A program made the translations under genes and the position numbers. A stretch of 64,000 bases of DNA from Woeseiaceae bacterium (lineage in GTDB: Bacteria > Pseudomonadota > Gammaproteobacteria > Steroidobacterales > Woeseiaceae): the NCBI GenBank assembly GCA_021773055.1, contig JAJFKV010000028.1:1-64000 (forward strand). The letters are read 5' to 3'. The number at the start of each line of letters is the position of its first letter. Positions within the stretch are counted from its first letter, which is position 1. Below the pieces are notes generated by a model that worked only from the letters and a program-made list of their open reading frames with translations, made no database searches and had not been told where the DNA came from. Below, in pieces: positions 27,135 through 36,800 of the stretch.

Positions 27135-27887
27135 GTGAACAATAAACCGGTCGCGATCATCACTGGCGGCAGTCGAGGTATCGGCGCGGCGACGGCGAAA
27201 CTGTTAGGAGAAAAAGGCTATCGAATCTGCGTTAACTACCGCCGGGACGAAGCTGCTGCCAACGCTGTGGTTAACGACCTGAAGGCGTGTGGTGCATCGG
27301 CGATCGCCGTGCAGGCAAATATCGCTAAGGAAGAAGACACGCTTCGCCTGTTCGAAATTATTGATCGGGATTTGGGTCCGGTTACCGCCCTCGTGAATAA
27401 TGCGGGCATCCTGCTGCCGCAGATGCGAGTCGAGGATATGGCCGCCAGCCGAATAAATGAGATTCTCGAAACAAATGTGACCGGCACGTTTCTTTGTTGC
27501 AGGGAAGCGGTCAAACGGATGTCGACCAAGCACGGCGGCTGCGGTGGAAGCATCGTGAATGTTTCCTCTGCTGCATCGCGAATTGGCGCTGCCGGAGAAT
27601 ACGTGGACTACGCAGCGTCCAAGGGTGCAGTCGATACACTCACTCGTGGTCTGGCTCTTGAGGTCGCTGCCGAGGGAATTCGGGTGAACTGCGTCAGGCC
27701 TGGATTCATTTACACCCGGATGCATGCCGATGGTGGTGAACCTGACCGTGTTGCTCGCCTTGCTGACAGCATCCCCCTGAAACGCGGCGGCACCCCCGAA
27801 GAGGTAGCCAACGCGATCTTCTGGCTGCTGTCAGACGACGCGTCATATTCAACGGGTTCCTTCATCGACCTGGCGGGCGGTCGCTAG
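27135..27887 (+). CDS. short-chain dehydrogenase/reductase
   Basis: 250 residues from a GTG start. The classical SDR motifs are present: TGGSRGIG (10-17), NNAG (near 86-89), the catalytic Ser in NVSSAAS and Y159-x3-K163 (YAASK), followed by the PG motif (VRPGFIYT). It resembles FabG-like or glucose-1-dehydrogenase-like oxidoreductases; the substrate cannot be told from sequence. It follows the adenosyltransferase by 37 bases and precedes an esterase. Confidence 0.92.
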   Translation: MNNKPVAIITGGSRGIGAATAKLLGEKGYRICVNYRRDEAAANAVVNDLKACGASAIAVQANIAKEEDTLRLFEIIDRDLGPVTALVNNAGILLPQMRVEDMAASRINEILETNVTGTFLCCREAVKRMSTKHGGCGGSIVNVSSAASRIGAAGEYVDYAASKGAVDTLTRGLALEVAAEGIRVNCVRPGFIYTRMHADGGEPDRVARLADSIPLKRGGTPEEVANAIFWLLSDDASYSTGSFIDLAGGR

Positions 27888-27923
27888 GACTTGAAAGACC
27901 TGCGAAAACGTTAGAGGAAGTTT

Positions 27924-28931
27924 ATGAGAAGTAATAGATCAGGGCCTGAGGGCGTTGTTCACAGACGACGAATAAAAAGCGCCCTCCTCAATGACAATCT
28001 ACTGGGCGATCCAAGTGAGCGGATCGTCGATATATATGTACCGCACGGTCAGAGTGGTGCAGGACTGCCTCTCCTTGTCGATCTTGTAGGCTGGACTGGT
28101 GGCGGCCCGGGGCATACAAACTGGAAGAATTTCGGCGAAAACGTCCCGGAGCGACTTGATCGCTTAATTAGTGAGGGCGCCATGCCTCCGGCGATAGTTG
28201 CATTTCCTGACTGCATCTCGAAGCTTGGCGGCAACCAGTACATTAACAGCGCGGCAATAGGGCCCTTCGCAGATTTCCTGATCCAGGAAGTAGTGCCATT
28301 CGTGGAAGACGAATTCGACTGTGGTGGATCGGCACGACGTGGGGTCTTTGGCAAGAGTTCCGGTGGCTATGGGGCGATCGTACACGCGATGCTCTACCCT
28401 GACTTCTGGGCTGCGGCGGCGTGTCATTCAGGCGACATGGCTTTCGAAACAACTTATCTACCGGAGATCACTTCGACGTTAAACGTCATCGCGAAGGCTG
28501 GCGGAACAAAGCCGTGGCTTGATGAATTTTTCGCGAGGCTTAAAGTTCGGGATGAGGACATTTCGCATCTCGAAATGCTGGGGTTGTGCGCAACTTACGA
28601 TCCCGATCCTTCAGCTTACCTGGGTATTCGTCTGCCATTGCATCAGGACACTGCCGAGATCATCCCGGAGCGCTGGGAAAATTTCCTGGCATGGGATCCC
28701 GTCAACATGGTGAAGACGAAAGGGGCGGGGCTGAAGAATCTTAAAGCACTGTTTATCGATTGCGGCGATGTTGATCAATTCAATCTTTTCTATGGCGCGA
28801 GGCGGTTCGTACGCTCGCTGCAGGAGCTCGGCGTGCCACATCGGTATGAAGAGTTTCCGGATAACCACTCAAATGTGGATTATCGAATGGATATTAGCCT
28901 GCCTTATCTGGCTGAAGCTTTGTCGAGGTAG
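27924..28931 (+). CDS. alpha/beta hydrolase, esterase D/enterochelin esterase-like
   Basis: 335 residues. The nucleophile elbow is GKSSGG (Ser near 145), with an acid in FIDCGDVDQF and a His in PDNHSNVDYR near the C-terminus completing a plausible triad. The fold resembles putative esterases and S-formylglutathione hydrolases. Because frmA in this window lacks its usual hydrolase partner, this could fill that role, but it is 7.5 kb away and the link is speculative. A GAGGAAG ribosome site supports the ATG start. Confidence 0.85.
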   Translation: MRSNRSGPEGVVHRRRIKSALLNDNLLGDPSERIVDIYVPHGQSGAGLPLLVDLVGWTGGGPGHTNWKNFGENVPERLDRLISEGAMPPAIVAFPDCISKLGGNQYINSAAIGPFADFLIQEVVPFVEDEFDCGGSARRGVFGKSSGGYGAIVHAMLYPDFWAAAACHSGDMAFETTYLPEITSTLNVIAKAGGTKPWLDEFFARLKVRDEDISHLEMLGLCATYDPDPSAYLGIRLPLHQDTAEIIPERWENFLAWDPVNMVKTKGAGLKNLKALFIDCGDVDQFNLFYGARRFVRSLQELGVPHRYEEFPDNHSNVDYRMDISLPYLAEALSR

Positions 28932-28951
28932 CACGGTGAAGAAAACTTAAA

Positions 28952-29383
28952 CTAAGGTCTCTTCGACATCAGTACGGCATCTGCCGGACAAAGACCTGAA
29001 AACTCCCTGGTGTTTCGAATCACGTCAGGTGCGTCGGCCCGGTCTCGGGTCGCGTACCCCAGTTTCGCGAAAAACGCTTCTGCATCAATCGTCAGCAACC
29101 AGAGCTCGCCAACGCCATCCGCCAGACATGCCGTCTCCAGAGCGGTGACGAGCGCAGGTCCGATGCCGGTCCCGCGAGCATCGCCGGACACAAGCAATGA
29201 ACGCAGTAGCGCAATATCAGCGTAGACTTCCCGACCAATAACGCCTTGAATTTTTTCTTCTTTTTCTGCAACCAGCGCCAGACTCCCTGCTTTCAAATCT
29301 TCCACAGGCAAGCCCGCGTCGGCCAACAGCTCGATCGCCGGATCCAGATCGGCAGGTGTTGCGGCCCGGATCGTCAACGTCAT
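28952..29383 (-). CDS. GNAT acetyltransferase resembling ArsN2
   Basis: 143 residues. GNAT fold with the acetyl-CoA loop DARGTGIGPALV near 69-80. The C-terminal TREFSGLCPADAVLMSK closely resembles the end of ArsN2 proteins, which are found in arsenic-resistance clusters, but there is no arsenic gene nearby. The start ATG overlaps the btuF stop (ATGA), so it is the last gene of the ampD-ampE-btuF operon. Substrate unknown. Confidence 0.87.
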   Translation of the reverse strand: MTLTIRAATPADLDPAIELLADAGLPVEDLKAGSLALVAEKEEKIQGVIGREVYADIALLRSLLVSGDARGTGIGPALVTALETACLADGVGELWLLTIDAEAFFAKLGYATRDRADAPDVIRNTREFSGLCPADAVLMSKRP

Positions 29384-30246
29384 TCTTGCGCTTCGGAAGC
29401 ACGATTGTTGCGTGCCTGTTGCAACGCCATACACATCGCATTGCCGGCCACGATCAGCCGCGTTGTTGCTCTCCCGATCTCGTCTGCCGGCAATAAGAAG
29501 AGATTGCCCAATCGATTCGCCGTCATATCCGGCCAGCGCTGCCACTCAACGAACGCGTCGTCACCCGCATCGGTACTCGCAAGCATTACTTCAGGGTCGC
29601 GGTCGACAACCGCTTCTACGTCTACCGTTGGTGCGAGCTCGCTCAAGTCTTTGAAAATATTGTCGCCGCCACACACAGAAATCAACTCACTAATGTAATG
29701 CTCATTATTAACGGTATACAGCGGGCGTGCGGCAACCTGATAGAAAACTCGAACGGGGGGGAGGCTTTGATACCGACTTTGCAAAGTCTGTAATTGATCC
29801 CGGTAATCCGTCGCCGCTATTTCCGCTTGCAAGGTATGCCCCGTGAGTCTGCCAATTTGCAGGAGTGCTTCAGCAACATCGTCGAGGTCGCGAGTTCGAA
29901 TCCGTACAACCTCGTAACCGACTTGCCGCAGCTCATCGACAACATGTGCCGGTGTACCGCTTTCCCAAACGAGCAGCAGATCCGGTCTTGCCAGCACGAG
30001 CTGCTCCTGGTCAACGGTGAACGCATCACCAACAACCGGCAGATCCAGGACCTCACGCGGATAGTCTGACCATGCGCTAACGCCAACCAGCTGCTCACCA
30101 GCTCCAACCGTGTAAACGAGCTCGGTGATACTGGGTGCGAGGGAAACTATGCGTTCTGCGCTTGCAGATTCTGGCTGACTAACTTGTTCATCTGAACAGG
30201 CCACCACTACGACCAGCGCCGCCAGCAGTGCCAGCGGTGGCTTCAC
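29380..30246 (-). CDS. BtuF-like cobalamin-binding lipoprotein
   Basis: 288 residues from a GTG that overlaps the ampE stop (GTGA). The start is set by this coupling and by the lipoprotein signal it exposes (MKPPLALLAALVVVVACSDE). The mature part is a type III periplasmic binding fold opening RIVSLAPSITELVYTVGAGEQLVGVS, typical of cobalamin/siderophore-binding BtuF proteins. In gammaproteobacteria BtuF delivers B12 to BtuCD in the inner membrane. Its permease and ATPase candidates are elsewhere in the window. Confidence 0.87.
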   Translation of the reverse strand: MKPPLALLAALVVVVACSDEQVSQPESASAERIVSLAPSITELVYTVGAGEQLVGVSAWSDYPREVLDLPVVGDAFTVDQEQLVLARPDLLLVWESGTPAHVVDELRQVGYEVVRIRTRDLDDVAEALLQIGRLTGHTLQAEIAATDYRDQLQTLQSRYQSLPPVRVFYQVAARPLYTVNNEHYISELISVCGGDNIFKDLSELAPTVDVEAVVDRDPEVMLASTDAGDDAFVEWQRWPDMTANRLGNLFLLPADEIGRATTRLIVAGNAMCMALQQARNNRASEAQE

Positions 30247-31175
30247 CGCGTCAGGCCGTACAACGTCATTGCAGAAATGATGACCGCCCAGATTAACAGC
30301 AGTCGAAACACCAGTCTGTTCGCTGCTCTCGCCCCACGAATTCCACGTTCGGTGATTGTCTCTTCCGATCGATCCTGGCACGCAAGGGCCGCGACACCCA
30401 CCCGGGCGAGCAAGTGTTCGCTGTGCTCCGACATAGAATCGTCGCGCTCTTCGGTGGGTGCACGTAGTGCAGCGATGGCTTCATCAGCGTGCCCCGCTGC
30501 AGCGTAGCCAAGTGCCGTCAGCCGCGCTGGCACCCAGGCCAGCAGGCCGTGTACGACTGCAGCCGCATCACGAATCCGTTCAGTACTACCGCCCGCCTGG
30601 TCATCACGTGCCGCGCTGAAGACAGCCCGCCGTCGAATCAGGTCTGTGACACGATAGGTCCACGCGGCCAACGGACCAATAGTGCCGGAAACCGCTCCGA
30701 GGACGACGAACCAGAACACAACGGCAAACAGGCGGTTATTCGCTTGCACGCAGACTGCCTCTTCGACCCGCGCGATTCGTTCACGCGCATCCGCCGGCAC
30801 ATCGCCTTCGATGATGGCTTTGGCCGTGATCTGAATCCGCTCTTCGTCTTCGGATTCCAGTGCCTTGCAGTACTCGTCCACTTCTTCGCCAATATCATTC
30901 GGTCCGATCGAAAACATCAAAACGATGACAGCGAGTATCAGATAGGTGAATCCCTTCAGGGTGTCCCCGAGGCCGAACATAATCGCGCCAACCGGAATCG
31001 CCATCAGCACGACCAGAACGATGACGGGTATCAGCGCCGGCCAGTTTCCTAACTTCTCGGCCTGCCGAAATCCTGCATCAATAATACGATCCAGCCAGCG
31101 CATACGGCGCCAGTGAAAATATCGCGTCGCGAATCGCTCGACGACCAGTCCAATGAGTAATGCTATCAGGTGCAT
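30243..31175 (-). CDS. ampE: AmpE family membrane protein (CobD/CbiB-like)
   Basis: 310-residue inner-membrane protein with four to five hydrophobic segments (2-15, 47-68, 72-88, 149-170, 285-305). The pairing with ampD and the pattern FATRYFHWRR ... ARLTALGYAAAGH mark it as AmpE, described as a sensory modulator of AmpD-linked beta-lactamase regulation; its biochemical role is not settled. The family is distantly related to CobD/CbiB of cobalamin synthesis, notable because the next gene is btuF. It overlaps ampD by 10 bases. Confidence 0.92.
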   Translation of the reverse strand: MHLIALLIGLVVERFATRYFHWRRMRWLDRIIDAGFRQAEKLGNWPALIPVIVLVVLMAIPVGAIMFGLGDTLKGFTYLILAVIVLMFSIGPNDIGEEVDEYCKALESEDEERIQITAKAIIEGDVPADARERIARVEEAVCVQANNRLFAVVFWFVVLGAVSGTIGPLAAWTYRVTDLIRRRAVFSAARDDQAGGSTERIRDAAAVVHGLLAWVPARLTALGYAAAGHADEAIAALRAPTEERDDSMSEHSEHLLARVGVAALACQDRSEETITERGIRGARAANRLVFRLLLIWAVIISAMTLYGLTR

Positions 31176-31771
31176 AAGTTATCGTTCTCGATCTGATCTC
31201 CAAGTGCATCATACAAGCGTCTCCACACGAAAGCAGGACCTGGATCGCTCTTGCGTCCGGGAGATACGTCACAATGACCCACGATATCCTGAGCGCTCAT
31301 GTCAGGATACGCTGCGAGTATTGCACGTACTACCTCCGGCAGTACCGCGTACTGGCGATCATCGTACGGCGTCTCATCTTCGCCCTCGAGCTCTATGCCA
31401 ACGGAGAAATCGTTGCAGCAACTTTTACCGCGGAAACGGGACTCACCTGCATGCCAGGCCCGCTCTCCAAGAGGGACAAATTGCACCAACTCGCCATCGC
31501 GCCTGATGAGCAGGTGTGCTGACACCTGCATGCCCCGAATCTCCTTGAAATACGGGTGCGCATCCCAGTCGAGGGTATTCATGAAGAGTGATTCAATTTC
31601 CGGTCCACCGAACTCGCCGGGCGGTAAACTGATCCCATGCAATACAATCATTTCGGGCCGTGAATCCGACGGGCGCTCATCCCGGTTTGGGCAGAGACAC
31701 TGCCGTGCAGGATCGATGAGCCCGGTTTCCGGATTAACGGTATAGTCGCTCGGCACTTTCAGTTCAGGCAT
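31166..31771 (-). CDS. ampD: 1,6-anhydro-N-acetylmuramyl-L-alanine amidase
   Basis: Cytoplasmic zinc amidase that removes the stem peptide from anhydro-MurNAc during peptidoglycan recycling. 201 residues. Zinc-binding His in IVLHGISLPP, the central GKSCCNDFSVGIELEG stretch, and the C-terminal GHCDVSPGRKSDPGPAF with the second His and the Asp are all conserved. First gene of ampD-ampE-btuF-GNAT. Its start codon is only 12 bases from the divergent rsmE start. Confidence 0.95.
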   Translation of the reverse strand: MPELKVPSDYTVNPETGLIDPARQCLCPNRDERPSDSRPEMIVLHGISLPPGEFGGPEIESLFMNTLDWDAHPYFKEIRGMQVSAHLLIRRDGELVQFVPLGERAWHAGESRFRGKSCCNDFSVGIELEGEDETPYDDRQYAVLPEVVRAILAAYPDMSAQDIVGHCDVSPGRKSDPGPAFVWRRLYDALGDQIENDNLCT

Positions 31772-31783
31772 GATTTCGAAGAC

Positions 31784-32518
31784 ATGACTACGAGGCTATT
31801 TGTTTCCGGCGCATTGATCAACGGTGCCGAGATCGAATTAGACGGGGATCGGGCTCGATACCTCGGCAAAGTGCTGCGCACACGTGTTGGAGACACCATA
31901 ACTATCTTCAATGGAGAAGGTCCGGAGTGGCCGGCGACAATCGCGCGTATTAGCAAGAACTCCGTTGGGCTGGCGCTGGGAGACAGCTCGGAAGCCAACA
32001 CTGAGTCGCCGCTAAAGATCCATCTCGTACAGGGCATTTCGCGCGGCGAGCGTATGGATTTCGTGGTACAGAAAGCCACTGAGCTTGGCGTCAAACGAAT
32101 TACCCCGGTACTCACTGAGTTCGGCGTGGTCAAATTGAAGGCCGACCGCGCTGAAAAGCGCCGCGAGCACTGGCAAAAAGTTGCGGCGAGTGCCTGTGAG
32201 CAATCGGGTCGCACTCGCCTGCCTTTGATCGACACACCAATTCCGTTAAAAAACTGGTTTGGCAGCAAGCCGGAAAAAGTCGATGCCGAGCTGATTCTTA
32301 CACCCGGGGGCGCGACGGCGCTTTCGAGTATTGCCGCGCCTGAAACCAAAATCTGTGTATTGATTGGACCGGAAGGTGGCTTTAGCGACGCCGAATACCA
32401 GGATGCAGAAGTATCCGGATTCAAAGCCGTGTCGTTGGGGCCGCGAGTCCTGCGTACCGAATCAGCCGCTATCGCAACGCTGGCGGTACTGCAGTCTTTG
32501 TGGGGCGATTTACGCTAA
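31784..32518 (+). CDS. rsmE: 16S rRNA (uracil-1498-N3)-methyltransferase
   Basis: SPOUT-class methyltransferase for 16S rRNA position 1498. 244 residues. N-terminal PUA-like domain (TTRLFVSGAL ... LRTRVGDTITIFNGEG) and C-terminal trefoil-knot motifs LIGPEGGFSDAEY and LGPRVLRTESAAIATL are complete. Any ribosome site must lie within the ampD start region because only 12 bases separate the divergent start codons. Confidence 0.96.
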   Translation: MTTRLFVSGALINGAEIELDGDRARYLGKVLRTRVGDTITIFNGEGPEWPATIARISKNSVGLALGDSSEANTESPLKIHLVQGISRGERMDFVVQKATELGVKRITPVLTEFGVVKLKADRAEKRREHWQKVAASACEQSGRTRLPLIDTPIPLKNWFGSKPEKVDAELILTPGGATALSSIAAPETKICVLIGPEGGFSDAEYQDAEVSGFKAVSLGPRVLRTESAAIATLAVLQSLWGDLR

Positions 32519-32526
32519 CGAGACGA

Positions 32527-33339
32527 TCATGACACAGCCGTAATCACATGGCCGCGCATCCTTCCTTCGACAACGCCAGTCCCGAAACGAGCTGCGATCG
32601 CCGCGGCGGCGCGATTTGTGACCTCATGCAACAGATCGGCGTTGCGCTGCTCAATTTCATTACGCAGCGGAGTACCCTGGCAATAAGCGATGGCGGGATG
32701 GCGAGGTGACGGTGCGACGCTGACCGCTTCCAGCGATTCGTATTCAACGCTGGAAAACCCAGCCTCTCGCAACTCCGAACGAATCAAGTCTTCGTCGAAG
32801 TAGCCGTGTGGTGTTCTGGGCAGAAACATGGGCGGATCGTCCGCAAAGACTTTTGCGGCGGCGGCTGTCACAACGTCGGCAAATTCATTGGTTTCGATGC
32901 GATCCCAAACGTTGAACACGAATGTACCGCCTGGCCGTAGAACTCGGCAGGTCTCCGCGTACGCCTTGACTCTGTCCGGAAAAAACATAACCCCGAACTG
33001 GCAGACGACAGCATCGAACAGATCGCTCTCAAACGGAAGTTCCAACGCGTCGGCCTGACGCCAGGAAATCCGCACATCCGCTGGTTGTCTGCTAGCGGCA
33101 TAGTCAAGCATCGGCTGATTGAGGTCGGTAATCGTGACTTTCGATTCGGGCGACAAGGTCTTGATCAGTTCGCGGACGACAACCCCGCTTCCGGCAGCCG
33201 TTTCCAGCACGGACCCCGCGCCAAGTGCCGCAACTCTTTCCGCCAGGTCTCGCGCGTAGAATTCGAAAATCAATGGCACGAGATAATCGTCGTATACCTG
33301 TGGAATCGAGCCTATGAAATCTTTGTCGCTGGCAGTCAC
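32527..33339 (-). CDS. class I SAM-dependent methyltransferase coupled to the Chp operon
   Basis: 270 residues from a GTG overlapping the CheW stop (GTGA). SAM-binding motif I is SVLETAAGSGVVVREL; later motifs include TITDLNQPMLDYA and DAVVCQFGVMFFPD, a UbiE-like pattern. It has no CheR signature. As the last gene of the pil-chp operon it may have a role there, but equally it may be an unrelated passenger. Confidence 0.88.
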   Translation of the reverse strand: MTASDKDFIGSIPQVYDDYLVPLIFEFYARDLAERVAALGAGSVLETAAGSGVVVRELIKTLSPESKVTITDLNQPMLDYAASRQPADVRISWRQADALELPFESDLFDAVVCQFGVMFFPDRVKAYAETCRVLRPGGTFVFNVWDRIETNEFADVVTAAAAKVFADDPPMFLPRTPHGYFDEDLIRSELREAGFSSVEYESLEAVSVAPSPRHPAIAYCQGTPLRNEIEQRNADLLHEVTNRAAAAIAARFGTGVVEGRMRGHVITAVS

Positions 33340-33806
33340 GCCTGCACAGACTCGCGAGCAAGCATTTCCTCAAGTTTCTCGAGGTCTGGAATCATCGGAA
33401 ACTCATTAATCATGCGCACGCGACAAAGCACCGGAGCACTTTCCGGCCAGCCATCTTTCGCCTCCAGCTTGAGCACGTCGCGATTTACGCGGACGAGTTG
33501 TGGGAAACCTTGCGTTAATACACCGAAGTACCCCGTCTTTAGCTTGCCTGTGCCGGCGTAAAACACGACCACTCGAGTACGACCAGTGGTAACCGGTACG
33601 TCCTTGCCGATCGCTCCCTCGAAAGAGACAACTGGTAATGGCCGGCCATTCCAGTTGATGGTGCCAAGCATCCAGTCATGAGCGCCTTCCTGTTGTTCCG
33701 ATTTCGAAAAGCGTACAACCTCGGCCACACAGGCACGAGGCACGATCAGCCGATCCTCCGACAACGGTACAAGCAGGCTGTACAGTTCTTCTGCTGCGGT
33801 ACTCAT
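33336..33806 (-). CDS. CheW-like adaptor of the Pil-Chp system (ChpC-like)
   Basis: 156 residues of a CheW/SH3-like domain (LYSLLVPLSEDRLIVPRACVAEVVR ... GTINWNGRPLPVVSFEG). In P. aeruginosa, ChpC occupies the same place after chpA and links extra receptors to the kinase. The start overlaps the chpA stop by one base (TAATG-type junction), and the stop overlaps the methyltransferase start. Confidence 0.9.
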   Translation of the reverse strand: MSTAAEELYSLLVPLSEDRLIVPRACVAEVVRFSKSEQQEGAHDWMLGTINWNGRPLPVVSFEGAIGKDVPVTTGRTRVVVFYAGTGKLKTGYFGVLTQGFPQLVRVNRDVLKLEAKDGWPESAPVLCRVRMINEFPMIPDLEKLEEMLARESVQA

Positions 33807-36800
33807 TACAACTCAATTCCCTTCTCTTCCAGCTGGCGGCGAATCGCCTCCAGTAGCTGCGTATCCTGATAGGGCTTGCCCAGATAATCATTGACACCGA
33901 GCTCGATGGCACGCGCTCGATGTTTGTCGCCCACACGCGAGGTAATCATGATGATAGGGACATCCGAGACACGGTCGTCATTGCGGACATGGGAAGCAAA
34001 CTCATAACCGTCCATACGCGGCATTTCGATATCCAGCAATATGATGTCGGGCCTGGCCTCCTGCATTACTGCAATCGCATCCAGCCCGTCTTTGGCGGTC
34101 GCACAACGCAATCCATTGCGGGCCAGGAAGCGTTCTGTAACACGCCGCACCGTAATCGAGTCATCCACGACCAAGGCCAGCGGTCTTTCGTCTGTCGGTG
34201 TCGGCGCCGCTTTCTTAATTTCGACAACCGGCGCGCCGGTCCGAACCAGTGCATGAATATCGAGAATCAGGACGATGCTGCCATCGCCCAAAATTGTTGC
34301 GCCGGATATCCCACGAATACTGGCCAACTGCGGGCCAACCGATTTGACGACGATCTCACGACTCATCAACATTTCATCAACCAGCAAAGCGGCCGAATAT
34401 TCACCAGCGTTAACCAGTATCACGGGAATGAACGCTTCCTCTTCGGGCAACTTCGCGGCCTGGCCACCCAGATACATGCCGAGGTGTCTGAACTTGTAGG
34501 ACTGTTCGCCGTACTGGTAGCTCGGCTCTGTCTGGCTAAGCAGGTTCTCCAGTTCGGCACGCGGGATACGCGCCACACCCTCTACAGTGGGCAGCGGCAG
34601 TGCGTAGACTTCTTCGCCGGTGCGAACAATAAGTGCCTGCGTGATCGCGAGTGTGAAGGGCAGTCGAACGGTGAAATTAGTGCCCTGACCGGTTACCGAG
34701 CTTATGCGCAACGAGCCGCCGAGCTTCTTGACTTCGTTCGCAACGACATCCATTCCTACCCCTCGGCCGGCCGATTGTGTAACGGCCGTCGCTGTTGTGA
34801 AGCCGGGTGTCAGGATTAACTGCATTATCTCGTCGTCCGTCACCTTGCTATCGGGTTTCAGCAGATCGAGTTCATAGGCTTTGCGCCGAATGGCTTCTAC
34901 ATCCAGACCCGCACCGTCATCGGCAACATCGATGACCATTTCTGCACCTTCCCGATGCAGGCGAATTGCGATTCGACCAACAGCCGGTTTACCCTCAGAC
35001 TGACGTTCGGCAGAGCTTTCGATGCCATGCACAATCGAGTTACGCAACATATGCTCAAATGGCGGCAGCATCTTGTCGAGTACCTGGCGATCCAGTTCGC
35101 CCGAGGCACCCTCAACCACAAGTTCCGCGCGCTTGCCTGATTCGGTGGCAACCTGCCGAACCAATCGGGTCAGTCGACCAACATGGCGTTCGAACGGCAC
35201 CATGCGAGTACGCATCAGGCCATCCTGCAATTCCGCGGTGACGCGTGACTGCTGCACGAGCAAACCTTCCGCGTCAGACGTCACGGTTTGCAGCAAGTCT
35301 TTCAAGCTGCTGAGGTCACTGGCCGACTCGGCCAGCGCTCGTGACAACTGTTGAATCGTCGAATAACGATCCAGTTCGAGCGGGTCAAAATCACGCGCCA
35401 CCAGGGTGTCCTGATGGCTATGCATGATTTGTGCTTCCGTTTCATTTTCGAGCTTTCTAAGCTGTTGGCGCAGCCGTGCAATGGTCTGCTCCAGCTCCTC
35501 AACGTGGAAATCAAACGAATTGATCTGCTGACTCAGGCGGGAATGATAAATACTGATTTCACCAGCGGCGTTCAACAGGTCTTCAAGTAACTCCGCATCG
35601 ATGCGTGCAAATTCCTGCCGCGTTTCAGCTCCACGAATGGGCCGAACCTCGGAGGGCGGCTTCGGCGCTGACTTGGGAGCCGGGTCAGGCTCCTTTGTCG
35701 GTTCTGGTTCTGGTTTTGGCTCCGGTTCTGGCTCGGGTTCCGGTTCTGGCTCCGGTTCTGGCTCGGGTTCTGGCTCGGACTCAGCCTCGGATTCGGGTGA
35801 CGACTCGGGCTCAGGCTCAAGCTCAAGCTCGGCCTCTGGTTCGGGTGGCGGCTCGGGCTCGGGCTCGGGCTCTGCGAAAGGCTCTTCTTTCTCTCTGCCG
35901 ATTTCGCTGAGTTCGTCAGCCAGCCGCGAATTAACGATCACCATGCTGACCGTATCTTCGGGTTCGATGGTGAATTCGGCTGTCGGTGTAGCCTCGACGC
36001 CCTTTTCCTCAGGGGCGACCTCTACCTCAGCGTCATCTGCAACTTCAAAGCCTGCGTTGGCATGCCGAATGCGCTGCTCCAGTGCGGTGGATGACCTTAC
36101 TGCCTTGCCAGCGATCACTGTGTCTCGCATGCGATGTAATTCGTCGATACTTCGCTGCAACAAATCCTCAACAGCCGGGGTAGCTTTAACGCGCCCTTTG
36201 TCAACCGATATCAGCAAGGTCTCAAGTTCGTGGCTCAAGTTACCCATGGCCGTGATACCCGCCATTCTCGCACCGCCCTTGAGCGTATGTAGATGGCGTT
36301 TTAGCTCGTCCATCGGCTGCTGAGAACGTTGTTTCGACCAGGTAATTAGTGCCTGGTCCGCCTCTTCGAGCAATTCTGCTGATTCTTCCGTGAAGATCGC
36401 GGCGATTTCCGCGTCGTACTCCGCCTCTTCAACCTCGTCAGCATTTTCATCTTCGTCCACCGCGACCGGGGCCTCTGCCGGTGTTACAGGGGGCGATTCG
36501 ACCTGCGGCTCCGGCGCCTGAATTTCGGCGGGTTGCGCCGCATCCGACACTTTTTGGATGTGCTCGATCAAGGCCGAGTAATCCGCCCTGTCAGTAACCG
36601 GATTATTGATTTCACCAACGATTGATTCTATCGCCCGCGCTGCAGCGCGCAGCGCGTCGAGACCGGATTTCTGGAAACCGATCTTGTGGTCATAAACATG
36701 CCGTACGAAGCGGTTCAACACCGCCGCTACAGCCACGCCCCGTTCAACGTTAGCCATGTTTGCACTGCCATGCAGTGTGTGGCATGCGCGATGCAGTTTG

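Noticed and set aside
32527..33339. CheR-type methyltransferase for PilJ
   Set aside because: The motifs are those of UbiE-like class I enzymes, with no CheR N-terminal helical domain or receptor-docking beta subdomain.
35690..35880. Possible CRISPR-like repeat array
   Set aside because: The repeats are continuous 6-base units without unique spacers and are in frame with a coding region.
35601..36323. 240-codon Ser/Gly-rich frame on the plus strand
   Set aside because: It is the antisense shadow of the Glu-Pro repeat and neighbouring codons of chpA; the sense strand has intact conserved domains on both sides.
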